From: Nitratireductor kimnyeongensis
GTDB lineage: Bacteria; Pseudomonadota; Alphaproteobacteria; Rhizobiales; Rhizobiaceae
Reading direction: 5' to 3'
Assembly (NCBI RefSeq): GCF_019891395.1
Contig: NZ_CP078143.1
Location: 3,361,001-3,425,000 of the forward strand
Length of the DNA: 64,000 nucleotides
Under the pieces are notes generated by a model. The model saw only the letters and a program-made list of their open reading frames with translations. It searched no databases and had not been told where the DNA came from. This document shows, in pieces, positions 30,976 to 38,973 of this stretch. Positions within the stretch are counted from its first letter, which is position 1; the number at the start of each line of letters is the position of its first letter. Position numbers and translations under genes: made by a program.

Positions 30976-32289
30976 ATGAGTGAAGCCGCCACCAGCGGAG
31001 AAGCCGCGCAGAGCGCCCGGGAAAAGCCTGCTGGCGCTGGACCGTTCTCCCGTTTCGAGCGGCTGATCGCCTGGCGCTACCTGCGCTCTCGCCGCAAGGA
31101 GACCGTCATCTCGGTGATTGCATCCATCTCCTTCATCGGCATCATGCTCGGGGTGGCGACGTTGATTGTCGTGATGGCGGTGATGAACGGATTCCGGGCT
31201 GAGTTGCTGACCCGCATTCTAGGCGTCAACGGCCATCTCATCGTGCAGCCGATCGACATGCCGATGGATGATTATGAGGCCGTTGCCAGCCGCATTGAAG
31301 GCGTCGAAGGCGTGCGCCTTGCCATGCCGATGGTGCAGGGGCAGGTTCTCGTTTCCGGTCGCAGTGGTGCCGGAACGGGGGCGGTGGTGCGCGGTGTGCG
31401 GGCGGATGACCTGTCTCGTCTCGAACTGGTGTCCGAGAACATCAAGGACGGTTCTCTCGTAGGCTTTGCTGCCGGCGAGGGACTCGCCCTCGGCTCTCGC
31501 ATGGCCCAGAACCTCGGCCTTACGGTTGGCGATTCCGTGACGCTGGTCGCCCCCGACGGCGACATCACCCCCTTTGGCACGACCCCACGCGTGAAGACCT
31601 ATCCGATCTCTGCGACCTTCGAGGTCGGCATGTCGGAATACGATTCCTCCATCATCTACATGCCGCTTCCGGAAGCCCAGCTCTATTTCAATGCGGAGGG
31701 GCTTGTGCAGTCGATAGAGCTTTTCGTGGACAATCCTGATGCGGTGGACATTCTACGTCCGCAGGTAGAGGCGGCCGCGCAACGACCCATCCTCCTGTCT
31801 GACTGGCGCCAGCGCAACAGCACCTTCTTCTCAGCGCTGGAGGTTGAGCGAAACGTCATGTTCATGATCCTGACCATGATCGTCCTTGTGGCCGCGCTCA
31901 ATATCATTTCCGGTCTGGTCATGCTGGTGAAGGACAAGGGGCACGATATTGCCATACTGCGCACCATGGGGGCGACAAGCGGCGCAATCATGCGTATCTT
32001 TTTGATGACGGGCGCAGCAATCGGCGTTTCCGGCACGCTTGCCGGCGTCATCCTCGGTGTCGTTATTTGCTGGAACGTGGAATCGATCCGCCAGTTCTTT
32101 TCCTGGCTTTCAGGAACGACAATCTTCGATCCCGAACTCTATTTCCTGAGTCAGTTGCCGGCCAAGATGGAAGCCGGTGAGACCGTCGCCGTCATCATCA
32201 TGGCACTGGTCCTGTCCTTCGTGGCAACGCTCTTTCCTGCCTGGCGGGCCTCCCGGCTCGATCCGGTCGATGCTCTGAGGTATGACTGA
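30976..32289 (+). CDS. lolC: Lipoprotein-releasing ABC transporter permease LolC/LolE
   Basis: The permease extracts outer-membrane lipoproteins from the inner membrane. The 437-residue product begins with [37 protein letters not shown], the typical LolC/E first helix, has a large periplasmic domain (about 75-285), and three C-terminal helices of the FtsX type including [11 protein letters not shown]. Only one permease gene is present, as in many alphaproteobacteria, so it may work as a homodimer (LolF-like). Its stop overlaps the lolD start (TGATG). Confidence 0.93.
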   Translation: MSEAATSGEAAQSAREKPAGAGPFSRFERLIAWRYLRSRRKETVISVIASISFIGIMLGVATLIVVMAVMNGFRAELLTRILGVNGHLIVQPIDMPMDDYEAVASRIEGVEGVRLAMPMVQGQVLVSGRSGAGTGAVVRGVRADDLSRLELVSENIKDGSLVGFAAGEGLALGSRMAQNLGLTVGDSVTLVAPDGDITPFGTTPRVKTYPISATFEVGMSEYDSSIIYMPLPEAQLYFNAEGLVQSIELFVDNPDAVDILRPQVEAAAQRPILLSDWRQRNSTFFSALEVERNVMFMILTMIVLVAALNIISGLVMLVKDKGHDIAILRTMGATSGAIMRIFLMTGAAIGVSGTLAGVILGVVICWNVESIRQFFSWLSGTTIFDPELYFLSQLPAKMEAGETVAVIIMALVLSFVATLFPAWRASRLDPVDALRYD

Positions 32290-32975
32290 TGGCGGCTCCT
32301 ATTCTCGAAATGAAGGGCATCGAGCGCAGCTATCGCGAAGGCGAGGGCAAGCTAACCATCCTCAAGGATGCCGCGTTTTCCCTGAACCCGGGCGAGATGG
32401 TCGCGTTGGTCGCTCCATCGGGGGCTGGCAAATCGACGTTGCTGCACCTGGCGGGGCTTCTGGAGGCACCGGATTCCGGAGAGGTGATTGTCGGAGGTCA
32501 AGCATGCGGCCAGCTGTCGGATGATGCGCGCACCGCTATCCGTCGCAACGAGATCGGCTTCGTCTACCAGTTCCATCATCTGCTGCCGGAGTTCTCTGCA
32601 GAGGAGAACATCATGATCCCGCAGATGATCACCGGCATGGCGCCGGCCGAGGCGAAGGCGCGTGCAGGACAGCTTCTTGATTACTTGCGGGTCGGTCACC
32701 GCGCGAGCCACCGACCGGCAGAACTGTCCGGTGGCGAACAGCAGCGCGTGGCCATCGCCCGGGCGGTCGCCAATGCGCCGCGTGTTCTTCTCGCGGATGA
32801 GCCCACCGGCAATCTGGACCCCAAGACGGCAGGCTATGTGTTCGATGCGCTCGAGGCGCTCGTGCGCCAGTCTGGCCTGGCAGCCCTGATCGCCACCCAC
32901 AATCATGAACTGGCAGCTCGAATGGACCGTGTTGTGACGCTGAGCGGCGGCAAAGTCGTCGCCTGGACAGGCTGA
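32289..32975 (+). CDS. lolD: Lipoprotein-releasing ABC transporter ATPase LolD
   Basis: LolD powers lipoprotein release by the Lol permease. The 228-residue ATPase has Walker [10 protein letters not shown] (about residues 42-50), Q-loop [12 protein letters not shown], the signature [14 protein letters not shown], Walker [13 protein letters not shown] and the H-loop IATHNHELA. Overlap with the permease gene indicates translational coupling. Confidence 0.96.
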   Translation: MAAPILEMKGIERSYREGEGKLTILKDAAFSLNPGEMVALVAPSGAGKSTLLHLAGLLEAPDSGEVIVGGQACGQLSDDARTAIRRNEIGFVYQFHHLLPEFSAEENIMIPQMITGMAPAEAKARAGQLLDYLRVGHRASHRPAELSGGEQQRVAIARAVANAPRVLLADEPTGNLDPKTAGYVFDALEALVRQSGLAALIATHNHELAARMDRVVTLSGGKVVAWTG

Positions 32976-32976
32976 C

Positions 32977-33011
32977 GGATCGCCCGCCTGTCGATTGCCC
33001 GACGGCGATCC
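32977..33011 (+). repeat. Inverted repeat after lolD
   Basis: GGATCGCC (32977-32984) and GGCGATCC (33004-33011) form an 8-bp stem with an inner GTCG/CGAC pairing, directly after the lolD stop. There is no T run, so it could be a Rho-dependent end or an mRNA-stabilising hairpin. Confidence 0.5.
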
Positions 33012-33102
33012 AGAGAACGGATCCGGATTTCGGTCGTCTGTCCGCCGATTAACCCCACGTAAACCCTGATTGCCACGCCTGGCGCACCCGCTACCTACTG
33101 CG

Positions 33103-33138
33103 CTTGACGAAAGAACAAAAATAGAACATAAAAGGTTC
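33103..33138 (+). promoter_or_regulatory. Promoter with perfect LexA (SOS) box
   Basis: A perfect -35 element CTTGAC (33103-33108) is followed by GAAC-N7-GAAC (33113-33116 and 33124-33127), the SOS operator known from alphaproteobacterial LexA, and a further GTTC at 33135-33138 in the same spacing. The operator covers the spacer and -10 region (ACATAA, 33126-33131), so LexA binding should block transcription of the small gene at 33161. Confidence 0.7.
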
Positions 33139-33160
33139 ATAAAGTGATCAGGAGGGATAA

Positions 33161-33247
33161 ATGACCGATCTTGTCCAGGATGTCGTCTCGCTCGTTGCCG
33201 TGAGTTCCTTTATCATGATGGCTGCTGTGGTGATCGGCGCTATTTGA
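33161..33247 (+). CDS. SOS-controlled small membrane peptide (28 aa)
   Basis: A 29-codon frame starts with a strong ribosome binding site (AGGAGGGA, 33150-33157, 3 bases before ATG). The product has a short polar head (MTDLVQD) and one hydrophobic segment from about residue 8 to the end (VVSLVAVSSFIMMAAVVIGA), i.e. a single-span membrane peptide. Its promoter is covered by a perfect LexA box. Size, topology and control resemble SidA of Caulobacter (29 residues, SOS-induced division inhibitor) and also SOS toxins such as TisB; sequence kinship was not tested. It is too short for standard gene finders. Confidence 0.65.
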   Translation: MTDLVQDVVSLVAVSSFIMMAAVVIGAI

Positions 33248-33290
33248 ATCTTGCCGGTGTCCTGCGTCGTGTCAGGCACCGCCGGAATGC

Positions 33291-33319
33291 AAAAGAGGCG
33301 GGAAGGTCCGCCTCCCGCC
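33291..33319 (-). terminator. Terminator of ggt
   Basis: On the minus strand GGCGGGA and TCCCGCC (33319-33297) form a 7-bp stem followed by TCTTTT. It lies about 75 bases after the ggt stop. Confidence 0.6.
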
Positions 33320-33393
33320 CCTGTGTTGGGTTGCTTCCCTTGCAGCCATGTCGGGCGGAAGCCCGAACCTGCCTTTCGGAAATGCGTTTCTGA

Positions 33394-35154
33394 CTAGTCG
33401 CCGACAGCCACGCCTTCGCGACGCGGGTCGGCAGCTCCTTCCAGACCTTCCGGCGTAAGCGTGATGCCGTGCAGGCCGGAATTGAGGTCATCGATGGATG
33501 TCTTGAAGCCAAGCGCGTCGAGGTCATTCTGCATCTCTTCGGCTTCGGTGCCGGCTTCCAGCGTGTAGGTTCCGAAACGATTTGTCAGATGCGGCAGGTC
33601 GATGGCCTGTTGCATGTTCATGCCCCAATCGGTCAGCGCGATGATCGTGTTCGCGACATAGGGTATGATGTTGCTGCCGCCGGGCGAGCCAAGCGCATGG
33701 AGCGGCTTGCCATCCTTCAGGACGATGGTCGGCGACATGGACGAGCGCGGGCGCTTGCCGGGTTCGACCTTGTTGGCCACTGCCTCGCCATCGGCTTCAG
33801 GCTCAAACGAGAAATCCGTTAGCTGATTGTTGAGGATGAAACCGGCCGCCATCTGGCGAGAGCCGAAAGCGCTTTCCACCGATGTTGTCATCGAGGCGAC
33901 GTTGCCGGCCTTATCGATAATAACGAAATGCGAAGTCGAGGGCTGCTCAAGGCTCCTGCCGTCGATCCGCAATTCGGCTTTATCCCATGGTGGATCTCCG
34001 GCCTTCACGTCATCCGCGCCAAGGGCGGTGGGACGCCGGATCAGCGCCGCACGCGCTTTCAGATAATCCTGGTCGAGAAGACCCTTCGGCATCTTGACGA
34101 AATCGCTGTCGGCCATGTAGCGGCCCCGGTCAGCGAAGGCAAGCCGTGTGGCATCACCGATGATGCGCCAGCTTTCGGGGTCTTCAGGTCCAAGACTACC
34201 CAGATCGAATGTGTTCACCATGCCGAGGATCTGTCCGACGGTGAGGGCTCCCGAGGAAGGTGGCCCCATTCCGCAGACCTCTAGGTCGCGATAGGGAGCG
34301 CACACCGGTTCCCGCTCCTTCACCTCGTACCCGGCGAGGTCATCGAGCGTCAAAAGCCCCGGATTGCCTTCATGTGCTTTGACCGCGGCCACAATCTGTT
34401 CGGCGACCGGCCCTCTATAGAAGCCATCGGCTCCATATTCGGCCACTCGTTTCAGTGTCTCGGCATAGTCCGGATTTTTCAGGATCGATCCGACCGTGAG
34501 AGTCTTGCCATCCTTGTCATAAAAATAAGCGCGGGTTGAAGGTTGCGTGTCCAGCCGGCCCTTGTCTTCCTCGATCAGCGCATGAAGCCGCGGCGAAACG
34601 GTGAAGCCTCCTTCCGCCAGCCGGATTGCCGGTTGAAGAAGGGTCGTCCATTCAAGCTTTCCGGCGCGTTTGTGGATGGTTTCCATCAGACGAACCACGC
34701 CCGGTGTACCCACCGAGCGTCCGCCGACCACGGCGTCGAAGAAGGCAAGCGGCTCACCTTGTTGATTGAGGAACAGCTCTGGCGTTGCCGCAGCAGGGGC
34801 GGTTTCCCGCCCATCGAAGGTCGTCACTTTGCCGGTTTCAGCATCATACCAGACAAGGAACGCACCGCCGCCAATGCCGGAGGATTGCGGCTCCACCAGG
34901 CCAAGCACCGTCTGAACAGCCACCAGCGCATCGGCCGCACTCCCGCCCTTGCGCAGGATGTCGAGACCGGCCTCCGCGGCCAATGGATTGGCAGCCGCCA
35001 CCATCTGTTCTTTTGCGTGGACCGTCGTTTTGTTTGCAAGCCCGCTGGCACTCTCAGGCGCGTGGGCATCCGTCGCCTGCTGGGCAATCGCTTCAGGGCT
35101 GGTCATGGACAGGGAAATGAGGGCAACGACCCCAAAGGCACTGAATAATCGCAT
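33394..35154 (-). CDS. ggt: Gamma-glutamyltranspeptidase
   Basis: A secreted enzyme that hydrolyses or transfers the gamma-glutamyl group of glutathione. The 586-residue precursor has a signal peptide (MRLFSAFGVVALISLSMTSP...AIA) and self-cleaves; the nucleophile is Thr about 407 in PSTSHFVIIDKAGNVASMTTS, equivalent to Thr391 of the E. coli enzyme. PQSSGIGGGAFLVWYD and the C-terminal GSPGGSNIIPYV (oxyanion and substrate loop) are also present. The ATG at 35154 was chosen because GAGGAGC lies upstream; the frame is open to 35205. It is monocistronic, with its own terminator. Confidence 0.93.
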   Translation of the reverse strand: MRLFSAFGVVALISLSMTSPEAIAQQATDAHAPESASGLANKTTVHAKEQMVAAANPLAAEAGLDILRKGGSAADALVAVQTVLGLVEPQSSGIGGGAFLVWYDAETGKVTTFDGRETAPAAATPELFLNQQGEPLAFFDAVVGGRSVGTPGVVRLMETIHKRAGKLEWTTLLQPAIRLAEGGFTVSPRLHALIEEDKGRLDTQPSTRAYFYDKDGKTLTVGSILKNPDYAETLKRVAEYGADGFYRGPVAEQIVAAVKAHEGNPGLLTLDDLAGYEVKEREPVCAPYRDLEVCGMGPPSSGALTVGQILGMVNTFDLGSLGPEDPESWRIIGDATRLAFADRGRYMADSDFVKMPKGLLDQDYLKARAALIRRPTALGADDVKAGDPPWDKAELRIDGRSLEQPSTSHFVIIDKAGNVASMTTSVESAFGSRQMAAGFILNNQLTDFSFEPEADGEAVANKVEPGKRPRSSMSPTIVLKDGKPLHALGSPGGSNIIPYVANTIIALTDWGMNMQQAIDLPHLTNRFGTYTLEAGTEAEEMQNDLDALGFKTSIDDLNSGLHGITLTPEGLEGAADPRREGVAVGD

Positions 35155-35285
35155 TGTGGTGCTCCTCTGACCGAGCGTCGCGCATCCCGACCGGATCGCC
35201 AACACGCTCTCAAGCCTCGCACGGCGCGATTGGAGCCAATTTCCGATCGCGCCTCCGCCTATTCATGACGGACCTGTCTCGAGCG

Positions 35286-36002
35286 TCAACGGCTTTCCGC
35301 GGGGCCGAACACTTCCGCAAAAGCGGCCTTGAGCGCGAGATCGAGATCCTCCATCGTCACCGGCAGGCCGAGATCGACCAGACTGGTGACTCCGTAACCG
35401 CTTATACCGCAAGGCACGATACCGCCGAAATGTGCCAGGTCCGGCTCGACGTTGATCGAGATACCGTGGAAGCTCACCCAGCGCCGCAGGCGAATGCCGA
35501 TGGCGGCAATCTTGTCTTCGGCGGGCAAGCCGCCGGGCAGGGGCGGTTTGTCCGGCCGCGCAACCCAGACACCGACGCGGTCCTCTCGGCGTTCGCCCTT
35601 CACGTTGAAGCGTTCCAGCGTGGCAATGATCCATGCCTCCAGCGCAGCGATGAAGGCGCGCACGTCTTCACGGCGGGTTTTGAGGTCGAGCATCACATAG
35701 GCGACCCTTTGGCCCGGCCCGTGATAGGTGTATTCGCCGCCGCGACCCGTCTTGTAGACCGGAAAGCGGCCTGCTTCGAGAAGATCCTCGCTGTTGGCGC
35801 TGGTGCCGGCTGTGTAGAGCGGCGGGTGCTCCACCAGCCACACGAGCTCAGACGCCTTGCCTTCGCGAATCATGCCGGCGCGCGCTTCCATGAAGGCGAC
35901 GGCGTGTTCGTAATCGATCAAACCCGATTCGATACGCCATTCGACGGGCGGACCCGCCAGGCGTGGCAGGAATTCCGTGTCGATCTGGCCCCGTTCGCTC
36001 AT
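35286..36002 (-). CDS. lipB: Lipoyl(octanoyl) transferase
   Basis: LipB transfers octanoate from acyl carrier protein to lipoyl domains of 2-oxoacid dehydrogenases. The 238-residue product contains [21 protein letters not shown], the [19 protein letters not shown] segment with the catalytic Lys, and the Cys nucleophile in GIVPCGI. Length is normal. It is monocistronic, its promoter facing tRNA-Leu. Confidence 0.96.
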   Translation of the reverse strand: MSERGQIDTEFLPRLAGPPVEWRIESGLIDYEHAVAFMEARAGMIREGKASELVWLVEHPPLYTAGTSANSEDLLEAGRFPVYKTGRGGEYTYHGPGQRVAYVMLDLKTRREDVRAFIAALEAWIIATLERFNVKGERREDRVGVWVARPDKPPLPGGLPAEDKIAAIGIRLRRWVSFHGISINVEPDLAHFGGIVPCGISGYGVTSLVDLGLPVTMEDLDLALKAAFAEVFGPAESR

Positions 36003-36122
36003 CGCATCATCCCATCAGGTCCTGAAACTGCCCGACACATATGGAGATAATCAGGCTGCGGGTCCAGTGCCCCGCCGCCGTGTGGAGGCTGGAGTTTTTT
36101 TTCGTGTTTTTGAAGAAGGGCG

Positions 36123-36151
36123 CTTGTTTCCCGAAATCCGATTTGCTACAT
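36123..36151 (+). promoter_or_regulatory. Promoter of tRNA-Leu
   Basis: CTTGTT (36123-36128) and CTACAT (36146-36151) with a 17-base spacer, 36 bases before the mature tRNA. It matches the alphaproteobacterial housekeeping pattern well. Confidence 0.6.
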
Positions 36152-36186
36152 GCCCGGTGCCGGTGTGAACCGGCCTCCAGCTGCGT

Positions 36187-36271
36187 GCGGTCGTGGCGGA
36201 ATTGGTAGACGCGCAGCGTTGAGGTCGCTGTGGGGCAACCCGTGGAAGTTCGAGTCTTCTCGACCGCACCA
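36187..36271 (+). tRNA. tRNA-Leu(GAG)
   Basis: GCGGTCG (36187-36193) pairs with CGACCGC (36261-36267), followed by A and an encoded CCA. The anticodon arm CAGCG-TTGAGGT-CGCTG gives anticodon GAG, and a long variable arm (TGGGGCAACCCG) is typical for leucine tRNAs. Length is 85 bases. It borders a decayed accessory island. Confidence 0.95.
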
Positions 36272-36709
36272 AGCTCTTTCCCAAAGTGTATGGTTTTCAA
36301 TGACTTGGATGCGAAAGTGTCCCGCGTCAGACTCATGCGTGGGACACGTTGATTCTCCCGACCGCTGATTGGGCCAGCTTCCAGCGCTCCACGCGTCGGA
36401 TATATACCTCGCTCGTCTTCGCTTATGAATGGCCCAAAATGGCCATTATGTCATACTGGTTGCAGCAGGGCAAAGATGCGCTGACGTGCTTCCTTGCATG
36501 TACCCATTCATAGGCTGGGAGTGGTTTGTGGAGATCCAAATTTCGCTCTGAGTGAAGACGGAATCGATACGCCGGTTTTCGCCGAAGAAGGCCATCACTA
36601 CGTGTGTCTCGGCTTGCGTATCGACCGGTCCATGCTCTTAAGGCAGGAAGTCGCAAGCCACTAAGGTGTGAGCGTGAAAATTGCCCTAAGCACAGTCATA
36701 ATCTTTGTA
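36272..36709. other. Gene-free stretch after tRNA-Leu
   Basis: About 440 bases with no frame I can support. One inverted repeat, GTGTCCC (36317-36323) and GGGACAC (36341-36347), lies 45 bases after the tRNA. I see no integrase fragment and no second copy of the tRNA 3' end within the island. Confidence 0.5.
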
Positions 36710-37803
36710 TTATATGGGCTGATGGATTGATGTATTTTGTCCACTTTGCAATGTGAAATAGGAACTACGCCAGCGTAGGAAGGGGGTCTCGATGACCCGG
36801 TATGAAATATAAGCAAGCGGAAGAAAAGAAATGAATAGTGCAGTTGAAATTGCGAAGGCGGTATAAAAATTACTAAATATGATAATCTCATTCTGCATCA
36901 GATAAAAAACAAAATTCCTAAGATACATCATGTGCCACATATATATACTGTAACTTATAACTCCTACGAAGGCGATAAATTTACTGATTTTCGTGGGAAT
37001 TGGAATGTTGGAATTTTCGTAAGACCAAATCAGAAATGCTATTATAAGACCCTCTAATGCGGGCGAACAAACCCACCATGGGCTGCCTTGGCTGCCATAG
37101 TAACCGCCTTCAACATTGAACCAATGCCAGATGCGATAAAGGCAACTGCCGCCACGGCAAAATACCAGCTTCTTGCGGTTCGTCCCTTAAGTAAACAAAA
37201 AGCCGCCATGCCGGCAAGAAATTGATCTATACGGCCAATGATCGTCCAATAGGAAGCATTGCGAATGTTCCAGCCGTCTAGATATATCGCGGCTCTAATA
37301 AAAATCATCATGACGATTAGGGCTAACAAAGTCTGTGGATGCTTCCACGCAATTGGAAGGAGAATTGGAAGCAGAAGATAGAAATGTAGTTCGACGGCAA
37401 TAGACCACGCTCCATTAGGCCATCGGGGGAATATGAAGCCGACGTAGGCAGTAGAAAATATTGTTTCCAAACTCATTCCACGAGACCATAGCAATCCATA
37501 TCCCACAGCGAGCGTGACGAATAACAACGGGAACAACCGCAATATGCGATTATAAAGGAAGGCTCCAACATCGATCGGCCTACCATTGATTATTTTTGCA
37601 AATAAGTAGCCGCTTAAGGTCATGAAAAGCGCGACACCAATGTGGCCTTCTTCGAAAAGAGACACGGGTGGAAACGAAGGTACATAGCTCGGAGGAATGG
37701 CACCTCGCATGTGTGTCGTGTGCCAAGAAAAAACTAAAAAGGCAGCCAAGGCGCGCACATGGTCTAATTTTTCGTAGTATTGACCGCTTGAAGAACCTTT
37801 CAC
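36710..37803 (-). pseudogene. Acyltransferase 3 (OafA/YrhL-like), frameshifted
   Basis: The 5' part (37803 to about 37135) encodes the start of a membrane O-acyltransferase: YYEKLDHVRALAAFLVFSWH with the catalytic-region His, GHIGVALFMTLSGYLFAKI, NRILRLFPLLF and WSIAVELHFYLLLPILLP. The reading frame then shifts by one near 37125-37140. In the other frame the protein continues through WHWFNVEGGYYG, ISYSIYMWHMMYLRNFVFYL and the C-terminal SYRVIETPFLRW typical of the family, ending at 36710. As read, the first frame stops at 37054 after 249 residues. The gene is AT-richer than its neighbours and lies in a tRNA-linked island, suggesting transfer followed by decay. A single-base sequencing error is the alternative. 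Confidence 0.75.
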
Positions 37804-38072
37804 GCCCGCCCTCCCAATAGTCTATTTACAAATATATTCTTTTCCAGTGGTTATAAAATTACCCAATGAGTTGACACTTGACGGGTGTACCGACTGGGGA
37901 TCGTCAAGGCTGAACTCCTTCTCTTAACAGCCAAGGGTAGCGAGCGAGGCTCCCACCTTCACTGGTGTGATCACGTAATGCGTCGCTTCTGCTGACAATG
38001 GTTTCACGCCACAGTGCGTCCCTTCGGCTGCGCGGCTGTCCGCACGGCTTCATCACCACGAAAGGAAACGAC

Positions 38073-38349
38073 ATGGACCGCAACTTCGCGCGGGCGCTTC
38101 CGCTCGTCCTTGAAAACGAGGGCGGCTGGGCCGATCTTCCAGACGATCCCGGTGGAGCCACCATGAAGAGGGGGCACGCTGAACAGCTCCGCCGTTACGT
38201 GAGGGTGGATGCGACCAAGGCTGATTGGCGAGCTATCGCGGATGGAGCATATCGCCACAGTTTATCATCGGCATTACTGGGCCGCCGTGATTGAACTCGC
38301 TCCGAGTTTGCCGGAGCGGTTCAGAATGGTTTGTCAGTTGTCGATGTAA
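38073..38349 (+). pseudogene. Phage-type muramidase (GH108) remnant
   Basis: After AAAGGAAACGAC the frame starts MDRNFARALPLVLENEGGWADLPDDPGGAT, which carries the catalytic Glu-Gly-Gly and the DPGGAT motif of glycosyl hydrolase 108 endolysins, then LRRYVRVDATKADWRAI. Near 38235-38250 the frame breaks, and the expected continuation IATVYHRHYWAAV is found in another frame before a stop at 38349. The rest of a normal enzyme of about 160-180 residues is missing. It is best read as a decayed prophage lysis gene. No holin or tail genes are visible. Confidence 0.7.
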
Positions 38350-38642
38350 CGGGCGTCCACCTGCGCCATTTTCCGACGGGCTGATCACCGCGCCGCGAGG
38401 TTTCGGCATCCCCAGCAATCCTCTCCCAACTTAACCTGTGTTAATTCACGCGGGTTGTATGCGTGCTAACGAGGGTTGTCCTGACCGTTGGGGGCGATGG
38501 GTGGGGCATCTCGCTCTCGATTATCGATTGAGCGACAAGGAATCTTCTTCGATTTGCATCGAGGGAGATTTTTTGTTTGGAGCAAACTTTCCTCAGAGAT
38601 TTGGGGGCCGCAAGCTGCGGGACCCTCCGGCAACCCACCGCT
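38350..38642. other. Gene-free stretch inside the decayed island
   Basis: About 290 bases with only short frames. It contains a CCGCA-AGC-TGCGG hairpin near 38609-38621. No gene, tRNA or mobile-element end recognised. Confidence 0.4.
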
Positions 38643-38816
38643 TCAGACTGCAGGATGCTCGCGTGCAAGGCGGCTTGGCCGCCCGTTGAGCAAGCGGCTT
38701 GGCCGCCCGCTGAGATAGATGCGGCTGATCATGCGTGACAGAAACTCCACCACCGCGGTTGAGAGCACCACGAAGGAAATCACGAGAGCCAGCGTATTCA
38801 GAAAATCCAGATACAT
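38643..38816 (-). CDS. Small putative membrane protein (57 aa)
   Basis: The frame from ATG 38816 encodes MYLDFLNTLALVISFVVLST (one membrane span, about residues 6-28), a short basic region and a tail with an eight-residue repeat, GRPSRLLN then GRPSRLAR. The tail repeat comes from a 24-bp tandem duplication in the DNA. No family recognised, no strong ribosome binding site. It could be a remnant. The 14-bp repeat array lies immediately upstream, in the place of its promoter. Confidence 0.35.
   Translation of the reverse strand: MYLDFLNTLALVISFVVLSTAVVEFLSRMISRIYLSGRPSRLLNGRPSRLAREHPAV
38671..38714. repeat. 24-bp tandem duplication
   Basis: The 20-base segment CGGCTTGGCCGCCCGTTGAG (38671-38690) recurs at 38695-38714 with one change, a period of 24 bases. 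Being a multiple of three, it keeps the small minus-strand frame open. Confidence 0.8.
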
Positions 38817-38823
38817 ATCAACC

Positions 38824-38878
38824 GTTTTGTGCGGGGCGTTTTGTGCGGGGCGTTTCGTGCGGGGCGTTTCGTGCCGAG
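38824..38878. repeat. 14-bp tandem repeat array
   Basis: Three full and one partial copy of GTTTTGTGCGGGGC or GTTTCGTGCGGGGC start at 38824, 38838, 38852 and 38866. A T-to-C change marks the last two copies. The spacing of 14 bases is not coding-like. Confidence 0.85.
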
Positions 38879-38973
38879 TTTCGACATGAGCGTAACCCCG
38901 AAGCGCGAAAAACGCTGCATCACGATTTCTATGTTCTCTTAAGAATTGCCAATCGGGACCCTTCGGTGCCGGG

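Noticed and set aside
38590..38640. AGAG...CCGGCAACC resembling the core of an S-box SAM riboswitch
   Set aside because: The expected helices are not formed (CCGCA-AGC-TGCGG folds instead), no methionine-type gene follows, and the next frames are on the minus strand.
36190..38970. Possible att duplication of the tRNA-Leu 3' end
   Set aside because: I looked for a second copy of the TTCGAGTCTTCTCGACCGC segment in the island and found none.
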